A stretch of DNA of 64,000 bases. Source: a virus. Shown one piece after another: positions 18,219 to 27,606 of the stretch. The notes under the pieces were generated by a model. That model had not been told where the DNA came from. It made no database searches and saw nothing but the letters and a program-made list of their open reading frames with translations. The stretch covers positions 52,918-116,917 of IMG/VR virus record IMGVR_UViG_3300028571_000830. One strand, 5' to 3'. The position numbers were made by a program, and so were the translations under genes. Every line of letters starts with the position of its first letter. Positions within the stretch are counted from its first letter, which is position 1.

Positions 18219-19481
18219 TTATAAAAACCATGAATCTGATTTTTCTGATTTATTCCCTTTCACTACACCCTTCTGTACTTGTCTTGCCACTTCACCAAAT
18301 AAGTCATTTGATTTTTTAGTAATGCCTGTTTTTTGTATAGTTGATAATGTAGGATCTTTTTCTAGAATCTTTAACAATAATGCCACCTTCACTTTCATTT
18401 GGTGATTTTCAGGTCTTTTCATTTCTAGAATAGTGCGATCAAAATCAGTAAGTGTTTCACCAGATGTTGTCTTATACTTATCTACCAATAAGAAATCCTG
18501 TAGTTCACTTGCTAGTTTAGGGTTTAATGGAATACCATCAAACTCTTTTGTTTTCAGCTTATCTTGAAGGATAGCCTGAACATTACTTATATATTGATTC
18601 TTAATACTTGCTTTTTGTTGCAATTCTCTTTCTGAGTTTTGCTCTAGTTGTTGAAGTTTTTGTCCTTCTTTTTTAACTAACACCTTGTGATGTTTAGTAG
18701 CAACAGTTTCAAGATCACCATAGTTCTGTAATCTTTCCACTTCAGTTTCTACATCTTCTGGTTCAAATCCTTGATCAGTTAATGCTTGTTTAATCACTGC
18801 TATCTGATTTTTTTCCTGTGAAAGGTCCATATCAGAAAAATTAGCTATAGTGTTAAATGTATCAAAATACTCTTTAGGATTAACTCCTTTAACAAATATG
18901 GCATCAAATGCTTGTTGGTAATCTTCACCAAATTGTCCAATGAAATTATTAACAACTTCAATAGCCCCTTTCTTTTTCTCTACTTGAAACTTTTCTAAGA
19001 ATTCTTCAGGAGTGTTTATTTCTACATCCTCATCACCATCTTCTTTGGTAAATACACCTAGTTTAAATAAATCATTAGCAAGTGCTCCAAATCTAGTTAC
19101 TTCTGGTTCATTATCGTCACCATCATCATCTTCTGATGTTTTCTTTACAACAGGAGCTTTGATTTCTTTTTTCTCATCATCATCCTCTTCATCATCACCA
19201 TCATCTCCTCCTGATAAGAAATCACTTATACTAGCTTTAGTTTCTTCGTCTTTATCTTCAGTGTTCACAACATCATCTCCTATACTTTTTATAGGAGCAG
19301 GTTTAGTTTTTGCAGGAGCAGGATCTTCCACTTCTTTTACAATTTTCTGAAGACCATCAGGACTACTTGTAGAAGTTTCTGGTTCAAATAAATCACTTAG
19401 TAATTCAGAGTTTCCCATGCCCATTTCCATAGTGTTTTCAATACTAAATTCGAAAGAAGGGCTATTTAAATTATCAGCCAT
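18219..19481 (-). CDS. Acidic scaffold-like head protein
   Basis: 420 aa. Residues 1-150 are strikingly acidic and disordered (runs of Asp/Glu such as DDGDDEEDDDEKK), with Lys/Pro stretches between; residues 200-330 are helical and predicted coiled coil (QKLQQLEQNSERELQQ). A long acidic N-terminus plus coiled coil between portal and capsid genes is the classical layout of a scaffolding or assembly-chaperone protein. A promoter candidate lies upstream at 19513-19543. No protease motif seen. Call is by layout. Confidence 0.6.
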   Translation of the reverse strand: MADNLNSPSFEFSIENTMEMGMGNSELLSDLFEPETSTSSPDGLQKIVKEVEDPAPAKTKPAPIKSIGDDVVNTEDKDEETKASISDFLSGGDDGDDEEDDDEKKEIKAPVVKKTSEDDDGDDNEPEVTRFGALANDLFKLGVFTKEDGDEDVEINTPEEFLEKFQVEKKKGAIEVVNNFIGQFGEDYQQAFDAIFVKGVNPKEYFDTFNTIANFSDMDLSQEKNQIAVIKQALTDQGFEPEDVETEVERLQNYGDLETVATKHHKVLVKKEGQKLQQLEQNSERELQQKASIKNQYISNVQAILQDKLKTKEFDGIPLNPKLASELQDFLLVDKYKTTSGETLTDFDRTILEMKRPENHQMKVKVALLLKILEKDPTLSTIQKTGITKKSNDLFGEVARQVQKGVVKGNKSEKSDSWFL

Positions 19482-19512
19482 ATGTAGTTTTTTATTATGT
19501 TTGGTTTATTGA

Positions 19513-19543
19513 CGTAAAATTATACAACATCTATGAAAATACA
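19513..19543 (-). promoter_or_regulatory. Candidate Bacteroidota-type promoter for the scaffold-capsid unit
   Basis: On the minus strand TTTG (19540-19543), a 19-base spacer and TAATTTTA (19513-19520) approximate the TTTG / TAnnTTTG pattern. It lies in the 138-base gap between portal and scaffold-like genes, one of the few real gaps in the head operon. Confidence 0.4.
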
Positions 19544-19619
19544 AAGACTTATATCACTATATACCAACTTATTCAAGATAATATAGCATTAAAGTTTTTG
19601 TATTTCTAATCAAAAATGT

Positions 19620-22199
19620 TTACTTTTTCTTTGCTCTCCCTTTAGCGTTCTCTTTAGCCACTGCTAAATCGTTTGCTTGATTCTCTCTAGCCACTTGTAG
19701 TTTCTCTCTTTCAAGTTGTAGTTTTTGAGAAGCTTGTTTGTTTTGAGAATTGATTTGAGCCATTTTCATTTCGTAATCCTTTAGTGCTTTAGTTTGGTCA
19801 TTAGCAAGTTTACCAATCTCTAATACATCTGGAACACCACTAACGTCTACATCAGATAGTGGTCCAGCTTTAGATTCAGCAGCAATCAAGGCAATCTCTT
19901 TCTTATTGATTCTATCTAATTCATTTTGATAGTTGTCATTAGCAATTTCTTCATCTTTCATTTGTTGAACTTGAGCAATTTGAGCTTGAGCAATTTGTCC
20001 TTGCTGTTCCACCTTCTGTTGTTCAAGTTGTGCTTTTTGTTGCTCCATTGCTTCTTGTTTATCTTTAAGTGTCTTAAACACCTTCTTCATCTGTCTTACA
20101 GATTTAGTAGAATACAATTCAATAACATCATATAAAGATCCACCATTCTGCATTAATGGTTGAGCAAGTTGTCTAAGTTCATCAAACATCTTATTATCTT
20201 CAGGACGATTTGTTAAGAACACCTTCAAGTCTCTGAATTTCAAATCAGATCCATTCACTTGTACAAATGCAGATTCTCCTTCAGATGTAACATATGATAA
20301 TGTACTCTGTGGTTTAGCACTTTCAATATAAAGAGCTGCATCAATAATAGATTGATACACTTGACCCATAACATACTCATGAGCAACAAACAGAGGCTCT
20401 GTCTGCGAATAACTTTGTTGCATGGCAGTGTTAGTACCTGTAGCAGATTCAGAGGCTGATATAGAGCCCATACGCTGTCTAGACATACCTACAAGTTCCC
20501 AACATTCATTCTTAATTTGTTGAGCTAATGTATATCGTGCTTGTATCTCTTGTGTACGTGTTAAATCAAGAGATGTAAATTGATTGAATGAACTAGGACT
20601 CTTTAAGTTTTCAGGAGAGTCATCTATAAACACCACTCCTCTGTTACGAGCTTCCATTTCCCAGATGTCAAGAGCGTCCTGTGCATCTCCATCTTTAGGA
20701 ATAGGAATATGTCTAATAGACATAAGTTGCACCTTACCCACTTCTTTTTCAAGAAGCTTATATAACTGGTTCATACAAACATTATATATCACTTGGAAAG
20801 GCTTCATCAAATCCACTAATGATTTTGATTCAGTGTTCTTCACTTCATAGGTGATTCCTATAATAGGACAATAACTAAGTAGCTTGTAAGGTTTTATGTG
20901 ATAAATGTCTGGACCAATTTTAGTTCCTTGATACCATTGATTAATCCATCCCCATTCTAAAGAGATTTGTGTAGGGATGGTTCCACTCTTATAGTTTTCA
21001 TCAACAAGTGTAGATTGTTCATTACCCATTTCATCTGTATAGATGAGCTTACCAATCTTTTTCTTAGATATCCAATAACATCTCACTACAACATATTTAT
21101 AACCAAATGAAGATACGTTAGATGTAAGTCCTAAGAAGTCTTTTAGTCCATCGTTATTTTCTTTCATCTCACTCTCAATCATCATTCTTGTTTGTAACAC
21201 TAATGGATCGTATGTGTCATATGTAACAGAATCAATACCAGGAGAAACATTAGGATTACCTAGATTAGAGTCTCTAACATTTATCAGTCCATAATCTTGC
21301 AATGAACTACGTAAGTGATCTATTTCTTCTTTAGTCAAATCTGGAATAGATTCAATTATCTCAGATAGTTCCATCACTTGCACTGTACCTGCAGCATATG
21401 CTCCTTGTGCTCTTCCTGTAGGATCTGATATGTATTTTCTATCTGGTGTAGTGAGGAACCAAGTGTTCTTTGGATTAGACACTTCTACATTAAAACCAAG
21501 CTTGCTATTATCTTCGTATATATGATAGAACTCTCTACCAGAAATAAGCATGTCTCTAAAGGCATCCTCACTCTTTTCTTTCATATTAAACTCAGCTTTC
21601 TGACATGTAAGAATGTGGTTAGCCCATTTCTCTGCAACAGATGTATAACTATCCAGCTCATCCTTCACTTCACTCATTGTCATTTGCTGAAGTTGTTCTT
21701 CATCAATCTCTTCTCCTTCTAGAGTCACCTTTTCAAGAATTTGCTTCTTAGCTTCCTGCAATACATATTCTTGAAGAATGCCTGTTTTGAATTCAAGTTC
21801 TTCTGATTTAGAATCATCATCAAATGCTTTCACCCTAAATGTATCAGGACGTTTTGATATCTCTCCCACTAGTTCATTCACTGGTGTGGTGATGATGGAA
21901 TACATCTTTACATAAGCTGGTAAACCAAGATCTGCTGTAAGCATATCTGTAAAGCTCTTCACTTGTTCTTCTTGATAGAAATCTTCCATACGAAGAATTC
22001 CTTTCATCAAATCATAGTTCTTAACAAATGTATCTCTGTTCTTTATATACTCAGAATATGCTTTGTTTGCAAAATAATCCATTGTGTTCTTAATCCAACT
22101 CTCATCCTGCTTTTCTTTGTCAGTTTTGAATTGGTCAGGAAATATGTTTAAATATGCATACCTGATGGTAGCATCTTTAGTATATCTTATTATTGCCAT
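19620..22199 (-). CDS. Portal protein
   Basis: 859 aa starting MAIIRYTKDATIRY. Its size, its place directly after TerL, and the pattern of an N-terminal wing-rich region followed by a helical core fit the large portal proteins of crAss-like phages. The C-terminal ~150 residues are Gln/Lys/Glu-rich coiled coil (EQQKAQLEQQKVEQQ), which would project into the capsid as a barrel or tail. The dodecameric portal is the packaging channel and binds the terminase. Its ATG overlaps the stop of the preceding 53 aa gene. Call is by context and resemblance. Confidence 0.8.
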   Translation of the reverse strand: MAIIRYTKDATIRYAYLNIFPDQFKTDKEKQDESWIKNTMDYFANKAYSEYIKNRDTFVKNYDLMKGILRMEDFYQEEQVKSFTDMLTADLGLPAYVKMYSIITTPVNELVGEISKRPDTFRVKAFDDDSKSEELEFKTGILQEYVLQEAKKQILEKVTLEGEEIDEEQLQQMTMSEVKDELDSYTSVAEKWANHILTCQKAEFNMKEKSEDAFRDMLISGREFYHIYEDNSKLGFNVEVSNPKNTWFLTTPDRKYISDPTGRAQGAYAAGTVQVMELSEIIESIPDLTKEEIDHLRSSLQDYGLINVRDSNLGNPNVSPGIDSVTYDTYDPLVLQTRMMIESEMKENNDGLKDFLGLTSNVSSFGYKYVVVRCYWISKKKIGKLIYTDEMGNEQSTLVDENYKSGTIPTQISLEWGWINQWYQGTKIGPDIYHIKPYKLLSYCPIIGITYEVKNTESKSLVDLMKPFQVIYNVCMNQLYKLLEKEVGKVQLMSIRHIPIPKDGDAQDALDIWEMEARNRGVVFIDDSPENLKSPSSFNQFTSLDLTRTQEIQARYTLAQQIKNECWELVGMSRQRMGSISASESATGTNTAMQQSYSQTEPLFVAHEYVMGQVYQSIIDAALYIESAKPQSTLSYVTSEGESAFVQVNGSDLKFRDLKVFLTNRPEDNKMFDELRQLAQPLMQNGGSLYDVIELYSTKSVRQMKKVFKTLKDKQEAMEQQKAQLEQQKVEQQGQIAQAQIAQVQQMKDEEIANDNYQNELDRINKKEIALIAAESKAGPLSDVDVSGVPDVLEIGKLANDQTKALKDYEMKMAQINSQNKQASQKLQLEREKLQVARENQANDLAVAKENAKGRAKKK

Positions 22200-22351
22200 C
22201 TTACTATTTTTTTAAATCTGTTAATTATTTTTTGAAGAAGAGTTTCTTTATATAAAAAGTTATATACATCTTTTGAACCATACTTCTGTTGAACTTCTCT
22301 ATCTAACATAGATGAATCATCTTCATTTAAAAAATCATCTATTATTGCCAT
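22190..22351 (-). CDS. 53 aa linker gene between TerL and portal
   Basis: Frame from ATG 22351 to TAA 22190-22192. The ATG shares a base with the TerL stop (TAATG) and the gene runs 10 bases into the portal gene, so all three are translationally coupled. It begins MAIIDDFLNEDDSS: acidic N-terminus, then a basic helix ending KIINRFKKIVRWQ. No family recognised; the tight coupling suggests a packaging or portal-assembly accessory. Confidence 0.65.
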   Translation of the reverse strand: MAIIDDFLNEDDSSMLDREVQQKYGSKDVYNFLYKETLLQKIINRFKKIVRWQ

Positions 22352-25300
22352 TATATAAAAAGTTTATTTTTTCGTTTAGGAAACATTCCTCTACTCTCTG
22401 TGAATAATCTATTTTTTTGTTTTGTGTTAAACATTGATTGAATTCTACCATCTCCTGCTGATCCAATTTTTCCCATAATAGGATCCATTTTCATAGCTAA
22501 TGCTACAGCTAACTCTGCAGCAATGATTCTATCAAAGTTACCCATCTCATTATATTGTATCATTTCTTCTAATAGAACAGGATCAAATATCTTCACCATA
22601 CCCTTTGTTTCAGAAATGATATTACCATCATCATCTTTCTCAACATGTAATACATCTTCTGTGTATTTCTTTAAACATCCATGCAGAAAACTTCTAATCT
22701 TATCAGCAGATCTATGTATACCATAATCACGTCTCACTGTTGTATTAGGTACTATTTCTTTTAACCAATCTGGTTGACGTTCTAAATAATGAGCATCTCC
22801 TTTAGCTATCATGTAATCTATAAAGGATATTTCATCGTTTTCACATAGAGCCCTTGCATTGTAATACTTAATAAGGAGTCTAGCTTGTTCTTCCCAGATT
22901 TCTTTTTTATCTGGTCTAGCTGTATAAGATGCTACAAACATATCTTGATACTTCTCACCAGATATAGCATGCATACGTTTATATATGTATACAGATCCTA
23001 ATGAACTAGAATATGCAGACTTACCTTGTCTATATGGATCCACTCCTGCAACATATAGTCCATAAGGAGGGGCTTCCATAGGAAACTCATATATAACTAC
23101 AGGAGCATCTTTATCATCTGAATTTTTTAAAGGAAAGTTAGATATAGGAAGTTTATCTGTAAACTCGTGTTTGATATTTCCATCATCACTAAATAATACA
23201 ACAGGTGTTCCTGTTCTTTCATTTTGTAATAGTCTGGTTTTTTGTCTTTTAGCAGCTTCTATATCAAATATATTTGTATCTTCATTCAAGAATATATCAT
23301 CCACTTCAATTGGATAATACATTTTTTCTTTTAGATAGGCCATTCTATCTCCTGCTTTCTTTAGTCTTTCTAAATTAGATGTAACAATTTCTGTAGCTTT
23401 TTCTTCATTAGAAACAAGCATAGTTACATTGTGTAAATCACTTTTAGCATCAGCATTTAAATACTCACCTAATGAAGAATCTTCTTTGGCTTCCATTCTA
23501 TATTTATTAGAAATGAATAAGCCATGTATTCTTGTTGAGTCTTTATCGTTATTGTATTCTAAGAAGTTGAAATTGTTTACATCAAACATTAAACTCTTGG
23601 CATCCATGAATTTCTTCATATCACCTCCTGTACCTGTAAGAATAGGACTACATCCCCAACCAAATGGTGTTGTAAATCCTGGAGTGGCAGCTTGTAGTCC
23701 TCTTAAGAAAGATCCTTTACCTATCTCATCAATGATGAGTTTTCTAGGTTTTGTACCTGCAATAGCTTCCTCATTGTTTCCCTCATCTAAGTTACGTATA
23801 ATGATTTGTGAGAAAGGGATTCTCTCTCCTCCTCTGGTCTTGATACCAAGTGTCACTTGATTCTTCCAGTTATCTTCAATTCTTTGCCATCTCCATGCTT
23901 CAGGGATGAAATTGAGTCCTTTATCTATCTTATCTGTAATAAGCTTTATATCTGGGGCATTCAGTCCAGCAATAATATTTTGTGAGTTCTCATCAAACGT
24001 AGCTCCCCAAGCAATATAAGAGCTTTCAATAACTGAGTTATGCGTCACAGTGTAATTTGTAGTTAAAAATAATTTATCTTCATTATCTACTGTTATACAC
24101 GTTGATTCTGCCAACTCATCTATTTCTATACTCTTTATAGTAGTCCAGTTAATCTTAAATTGTTTTCCTTTATTACCTATTTTAATATTATCTAATTTTC
24201 TCTGCAATCTAAATATTGGCTTTTCTGTAAAAATAGTAAATAACCAACCTGCACCACATTCTTTTCCATATAATTTAGGTGTAAATTCTTTTTTAGTTAA
24301 ATTAATTCCAAGACTTCTGCATAATGAATAAAAATCATCCGATAATCTTTTATCAGTTGTTGTAAAGGAAATAGTTCCATTAGAATAAACTGTACCATCA
24401 CTATCCATTAACCCTTGCAATAAAGACATTCTTTGTTCTTCGTTTCCTTCCAAGTAATTTAAAGGTATATGTTTATTTTTAAATAAACATAGTTCATTAA
24501 ACCAATTAGTTAATATATTGTATTTTAAAGTACCTCCTTTTATTCCTGAAGTAATAAAATACGTATCCGAATCCACTCTAACTTGTAAATCTAAATCAGT
24601 AGCGTATTTATAAATAAAAGCTACTGTTTGAGGATCTATAGTAGTTATACCTAAATTTCTAGAGTTACCGTCTCCTAACCATTGTCCTAAAAAATAAGGA
24701 TCTATTGTTTGTTCTTTTTTAGAGTAATGAATTACATCATTATTAGGAATAGCAAAAAAACACTCTTCTTTATTTCTTGTAACACCGTCTTTATACCCAT
24801 TATGTATTCTTGGTTTTTTATATATAGGTAATAAATCTTTTAAAGGAATGTCTTTTATTTTATTATATCTTTTATCTTTAACTCTCCATATATGATTCTC
24901 ACAACAATAGATTTCTCTATTATCTTGAAGGGTCATTTTATAAGTTTGAATTTTACCTTGATGATATACTCCTGTTATTGTAGCTAAGTTTCCTGTATGA
25001 TCAAATATTCTGTCACCTACACTAGCTTTTCCTATTTGTATATTTCCAGATTCTGTATATAATAATTCATCATTTCTTAAAGCTTTAGCTAAACGTCTAA
25101 TGCCTAGAATAACTAAGCCTTTCTTTTCATTTTGAGCTCTATCTATTTCATTAGTTATCACCCATTCATTATCTCTAAGAAGAGGATTGGCATATTTTTG
25201 TGATATTCTTCCCCTATCATCTATAATATCCACCTCTGTGTGCCATATATTTAAATGCCAATAGAGAAATGGGTTTATATAAACACCATCCATCATACAT

Positions 25301-25422
25301 CCATTCAGACATATTTCTTTATGAAATTCATAGAAAGCATTATACTCTTGACTAGTTTTATCAGGAAGTCTTTTCTGATTTATAAACCAGTCATTATAAT
25401 CAATGCTAATTAAATCTGTCAT
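22351..25422 (-). CDS. terL: Terminase large subunit interrupted by an intein
   Basis: 1,023 aa precursor. Removing the intein (residues 114-462) leaves a 674 aa terminase. The ATPase Walker A is GIRRLAK, then S after splicing (residues 107-113 and 463); the Walker B is LIIDE (562-566), with the catalytic Glu. The C-terminal nuclease half contains VAGVDPYRQGKS with its metal-binding Asp. TerL pumps DNA into the capsid and cuts the concatemer. ATG 25422 overlaps the upstream 110 aa gene by 4 bases. Without protein splicing the ATPase would be inactive, because the intein splits its phosphate-binding loop. Confidence 0.95.
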   Translation of the reverse strand: MTDLISIDYNDWFINQKRLPDKTSQEYNAFYEFHKEICLNGCMMDGVYINPFLYWHLNIWHTEVDIIDDRGRISQKYANPLLRDNEWVITNEIDRAQNEKKGLVILGIRRLAKALRNDELLYTESGNIQIGKASVGDRIFDHTGNLATITGVYHQGKIQTYKMTLQDNREIYCCENHIWRVKDKRYNKIKDIPLKDLLPIYKKPRIHNGYKDGVTRNKEECFFAIPNNDVIHYSKKEQTIDPYFLGQWLGDGNSRNLGITTIDPQTVAFIYKYATDLDLQVRVDSDTYFITSGIKGGTLKYNILTNWFNELCLFKNKHIPLNYLEGNEEQRMSLLQGLMDSDGTVYSNGTISFTTTDKRLSDDFYSLCRSLGINLTKKEFTPKLYGKECGAGWLFTIFTEKPIFRLQRKLDNIKIGNKGKQFKINWTTIKSIEIDELAESTCITVDNEDKLFLTTNYTVTHNSVIESSYIAWGATFDENSQNIIAGLNAPDIKLITDKIDKGLNFIPEAWRWQRIEDNWKNQVTLGIKTRGGERIPFSQIIIRNLDEGNNEEAIAGTKPRKLIIDEIGKGSFLRGLQAATPGFTTPFGWGCSPILTGTGGDMKKFMDAKSLMFDVNNFNFLEYNNDKDSTRIHGLFISNKYRMEAKEDSSLGEYLNADAKSDLHNVTMLVSNEEKATEIVTSNLERLKKAGDRMAYLKEKMYYPIEVDDIFLNEDTNIFDIEAAKRQKTRLLQNERTGTPVVLFSDDGNIKHEFTDKLPISNFPLKNSDDKDAPVVIYEFPMEAPPYGLYVAGVDPYRQGKSAYSSSLGSVYIYKRMHAISGEKYQDMFVASYTARPDKKEIWEEQARLLIKYYNARALCENDEISFIDYMIAKGDAHYLERQPDWLKEIVPNTTVRRDYGIHRSADKIRSFLHGCLKKYTEDVLHVEKDDDGNIISETKGMVKIFDPVLLEEMIQYNEMGNFDRIIAAELAVALAMKMDPIMGKIGSAGDGRIQSMFNTKQKNRLFTESRGMFPKRKNKLFI
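24037..25083 (-). mobile_element. Intein with LAGLIDADG endonuclease in the TerL Walker A
   Basis: 349 aa insertion, residues 114-462 of the TerL precursor. It starts at an Ala (ALRNDELLYTESG, the usual splicing block A except for the first residue) and ends VTHN, followed by Ser as the +1 nucleophile. Block B is visible as ENHIWRV. Two LAGLIDADG motifs, FLGQWLGDG (244-252) and LLQGLMDSDG (334-343), mark a homing endonuclease. Ala in position 1 means it must splice without the normal first acyl shift, as known for alanine-type inteins. Boundaries were set by restoring the Walker A sequence RRLAKS. Confidence 0.9.
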
Positions 25423-25751
25423 TTTCTATTCTTTAACCAATTTTCAGCCATTGTAGACATCTCACCATTACCCCTCACTTCCACTTTTGCTTCTTCCACT
25501 TTACGTAGTTTATCTACCACTTCTAATAAGGCTAGATAATTTTTCATGGTTTCTTGAATAAATTTTCCTTGAGATTCAATGGATGCAATCACCATAGGCA
25601 TTGTTCCACCTCTAGCTGTAGGCTTCCACTCAATCCTATCTTTAATAAGATTTAGAGGATTGGCATCAACATAAGCTTTCCATGAACTAAGCTGTTCTTC
25701 AGCCCAATCAAGCTCTGTATTAATGTATGTAGTTTTAGTAGCTTTCGCCAT
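25419..25751 (-). CDS. Candidate small terminase subunit
   Basis: 110 aa, helical, starting MAKATKTTYINTELDW. It overlaps the TerL start by 4 bases and so is translated together with it. Small terminase subunits are short helical proteins that recognise phage DNA and lie just before TerL, and they rarely keep sequence motifs. The middle segment has a possible coiled coil (YLALLEVVDKLRKVEEAKVEV). No helix-turn-helix is obvious, so the call rests on position. Confidence 0.45.
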   Translation of the reverse strand: MAKATKTTYINTELDWAEEQLSSWKAYVDANPLNLIKDRIEWKPTARGGTMPMVIASIESQGKFIQETMKNYLALLEVVDKLRKVEEAKVEVRGNGEMSTMAENWLKNRK

Positions 25752-26019
25752 TATCTTCTTCTTCTAATAAGATGTCATTTAAATTCATTCCATCTCTAAT
25801 AATATCTTCAATATCATTAGAATGTTGCACATCTAGTTCTAATTCAGTTTTGTATTTTGTAAGAATGTATAACAATTCTTTATCTGATATTCCCCATGCA
25901 TCTCCTTCCCCATCAAGGGCTGTTGACAAATGCTTTCCTAAATTATATGTAGGAAAACTATTGTGCATCTCATTGAGCAAATCTATTATCTGTGTATAAT
26001 AGTTTGTTTTGATTCTCAT
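25735..26019 (-). CDS. Small packaging-operon protein, unknown function
   Basis: 94 aa, acidic, helical, starting MRIKTNYYTQIIDLL. It overlaps the 110 aa gene by 17 bases, showing coupled translation. The C-terminus (MNLNDILLEEEDNG) is strongly acidic. No recognised family. Confidence 0.6.
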   Translation of the reverse strand: MRIKTNYYTQIIDLLNEMHNSFPTYNLGKHLSTALDGEGDAWGISDKELLYILTKYKTELELDVQHSNDIEDIIRDGMNLNDILLEEEDNGESY

Positions 26020-26024
26020 GTTAT

Positions 26025-26252
26025 TTATATTAATTGATTTAAATCTTCATCAGATAAATTGTTTTCTTCTTCTTCTTCATCCATCATATATTCTTCACGA
26101 ACATATATAGAAATTACATCTTGACTATCATTAGATGTTCCTGTAACATCTATATAATCAGCTCCTTTGTTATATAGATCAGCCAGTATTTCCATTAGAC
26201 TTTCCAATGGAATTTTTTGGAGTGTTAGTGTCTTGTTGTTCTTCTTTTCCAT
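26025..26252 (-). CDS. Small acidic-tailed protein, unknown function
   Basis: 75 aa starting MEKKNNKTLTLQKIP, with a predicted alpha/beta N-terminal domain and a C-terminal run of Asp/Glu (MMDEEEEENNL). It lies 5 bases from the next gene and overlaps the 117 aa zinc-ribbon gene by 74 bases in another frame. The overlap is long but both frames have normal codon use. Function unknown. Confidence 0.55.
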   Translation of the reverse strand: MEKKNNKTLTLQKIPLESLMEILADLYNKGADYIDVTGTSNDSQDVISIYVREEYMMDEEEEENNLSDEDLNQLI

Positions 26253-26532
26253 ATCCTTTAAGCATCTTTTGTTCTTCTTTTAAACTAACCAATCCCATCC
26301 ATTCACCTATTGGACACTCACAAGATAGACATTTTGTTTTAGCATCTATATTACATCCACAATGTGTGCAATGATCATCTGGTCTTATTGGTGTATTGTG
26401 ATGTTTTGAATGTAAAGGACATTCATTACATATCAATGTTCTCTCCAGAGATGTCTTTTGTATTAATTCTTTCAGGGATGCTGGTGGAAGAAGCTTGTTT
26501 CTCCATCCCTCATATATCTGACTCATTTTCAT
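26179..26532 (-). CDS. Zinc-ribbon protein
   Basis: 117 aa. Seven Cys and two His between residues 35 and 75 (CNECPLH, CTHCGC, CLSCECP) form probable paired zinc knuckles. The preceding residues (YEGWRNKLLPPASLKELI) and this Cys pattern recur in many Bacteroidota phages as a small protein of unknown role. The last ~35 residues are low-complexity Asn/Lys/Gln. Real gene by its Cys pattern; nucleic-acid binding is inferred. Confidence 0.65.
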   Translation of the reverse strand: MKMSQIYEGWRNKLLPPASLKELIQKTSLERTLICNECPLHSKHHNTPIRPDDHCTHCGCNIDAKTKCLSCECPIGEWMGLVSLKEEQKMLKGYGKEEQQDTNTPKNSIGKSNGNTG

Positions 26533-26881
26533 TGTTGGTTTCTATTTTTGGTTTTAATACACTTATGTTCAATGTAACACTTTCATATTTCAGTCTTGCA
26601 TTGTTACGTCTTTGTTCAGACAAAGAATCATCATTCATTAGTCTTTCAAACAATGCTTTTTGTGAAAGAAGTTTTTTCATCTTCTTAACAGCTTTCTTAT
26701 CATTAAATACAAACTTACCAAATCCAGAAATCTCTACACTCTTAGTAGATGCCATAGCTTGATTAGCAGACTGAAACTGATGTGAAATAATAGCATCTAT
26801 TGTAAACTCAGGAATCAACATCCTTACAGACATTTTCCTAATAAGAAAGTCTTTAATTGTTAAACTCTTAGGCCTCTCCAT
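26510..26881 (-). CDS. HU/IHF-family DNA-binding protein
   Basis: 123 aa. VEISGFGKFVFNDKKA at about residues 48-63 is the beta-arm entry of HU/IHF proteins, preceded by a helical dimerisation region. The remainder is basic and helical. IHF-like proteins are a hallmark of crAss-like phages and probably bend or compact phage DNA for packaging or control. It overlaps the upstream winged-helix gene by 14 bases. A second, less typical IHF-like gene lies at 6278-6754. Confidence 0.65.
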   Translation of the reverse strand: MERPKSLTIKDFLIRKMSVRMLIPEFTIDAIISHQFQSANQAMASTKSVEISGFGKFVFNDKKAVKKMKKLLSQKALFERLMNDDSLSEQRRNNARLKYESVTLNISVLKPKIETNNENESDI

Positions 26882-27233
26882 GAAATAGTTTAACTTCTAA
26901 TATAACATCATCATTACTAAAATTCAAAAGAATAACAGGATTCACTTTAATTTTACTCCCATTCTTCACTAATACACCCATTTTCTTTAATTTAGAAATA
27001 ATGTTATTAATCGTAGCACTTGTTGTGTCATACTTCTTACAAAAATCTTCTCGTATATACTTATAAGACATATTACCACTAATAGCTGTAAAAGCTATCA
27101 ATTGTATTTCTCTTTGTGTAAGCTTTAAATCGTTAATTGCTGAAAGAATAGCATAATACTTTTCTGCTAATAAAAAACTATCATTTTTTATCAATTTAAG
27201 CTTTTGAACAATTGTTTTTTTGGTTTGTTCCAT
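26868..27233 (-). CDS. Winged helix-turn-helix regulator
   Basis: 121 aa. Residues 40-100 contain a typical winged helix: LTQREIQLIAFTA, then SATINNIISKLKKMGVLVKNG, which reads as recognition helix and wing. It is the first gene of the leftward late operon and is preceded by a good promoter candidate (27254-27285), so it may regulate the divergent early/late switch in the 27.3-27.8 kb region. Regulatory role is inferred; the fold is well supported. Confidence 0.7.
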   Translation of the reverse strand: MEQTKKTIVQKLKLIKNDSFLLAEKYYAILSAINDLKLTQREIQLIAFTAISGNMSYKYIREDFCKKYDTTSATINNIISKLKKMGVLVKNGSKIKVNPVILLNFSNDDVILEVKLFHGEA

Positions 27234-27253
27234 AATCTATTACGTAATTAATA

Positions 27254-27285
27254 CAAAGATGGGAACATTATGTAACATAATCAAA
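27254..27285 (-). promoter_or_regulatory. Candidate promoter of the leftward virion operon
   Basis: Minus strand: TTTG (27282-27285), 20-base spacer, CATCTTTG (27254-27261), one mismatch from the Bacteroidota TAnnTTTG element. The winged-helix gene starts 21 bases further. This is the best-matching promoter candidate in the window. Confidence 0.5.
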
Positions 27286-27309
27286 TACATAATTCGATGA
27301 ATAGCTATA

Positions 27310-27561
27310 TTATGCATTAATATCTTTATGAAACAATACAGTAAAATTCACTAACACTAATCCAATTACCAATCTATCTATACACTGATATCCATTTTCA
27401 TACATCCTATTATATGATACACCTAGATTATAATAAGGACTATCTAACACATTAATCTCCACTAATACTTCCATCCTCATATTCCCATATGTTCCATAAT
27501 ATAAAGAAATAATAACCAACAATAACGAAACACTTAACAATAACTCAATTCCTGTCATCAT
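27310..27561 (-). CDS. Possible small membrane protein
   Basis: 83 aa frame from ATG 27561, starting MMTGIELLLSVSLLLVI, with one clear membrane segment (residues 3-22) and a possible second near the end (LVIGLVLVNFTVLF). Codon use looks normal for the phage. It sits in the divergent control region, has no partner genes close by and no recognised family, so it may also be a chance frame. Confidence 0.35.
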   Translation of the reverse strand: MMTGIELLLSVSLLLVIISLYYGTYGNMRMEVLVEINVLDSPYYNLGVSYNRMYENGYQCIDRLVIGLVLVNFTVLFHKDINA

Positions 27562-27606
27562 ATACAGATGTGTGTGAGTACTATATGACCCACCCTCCAC
27601 CCTCAA

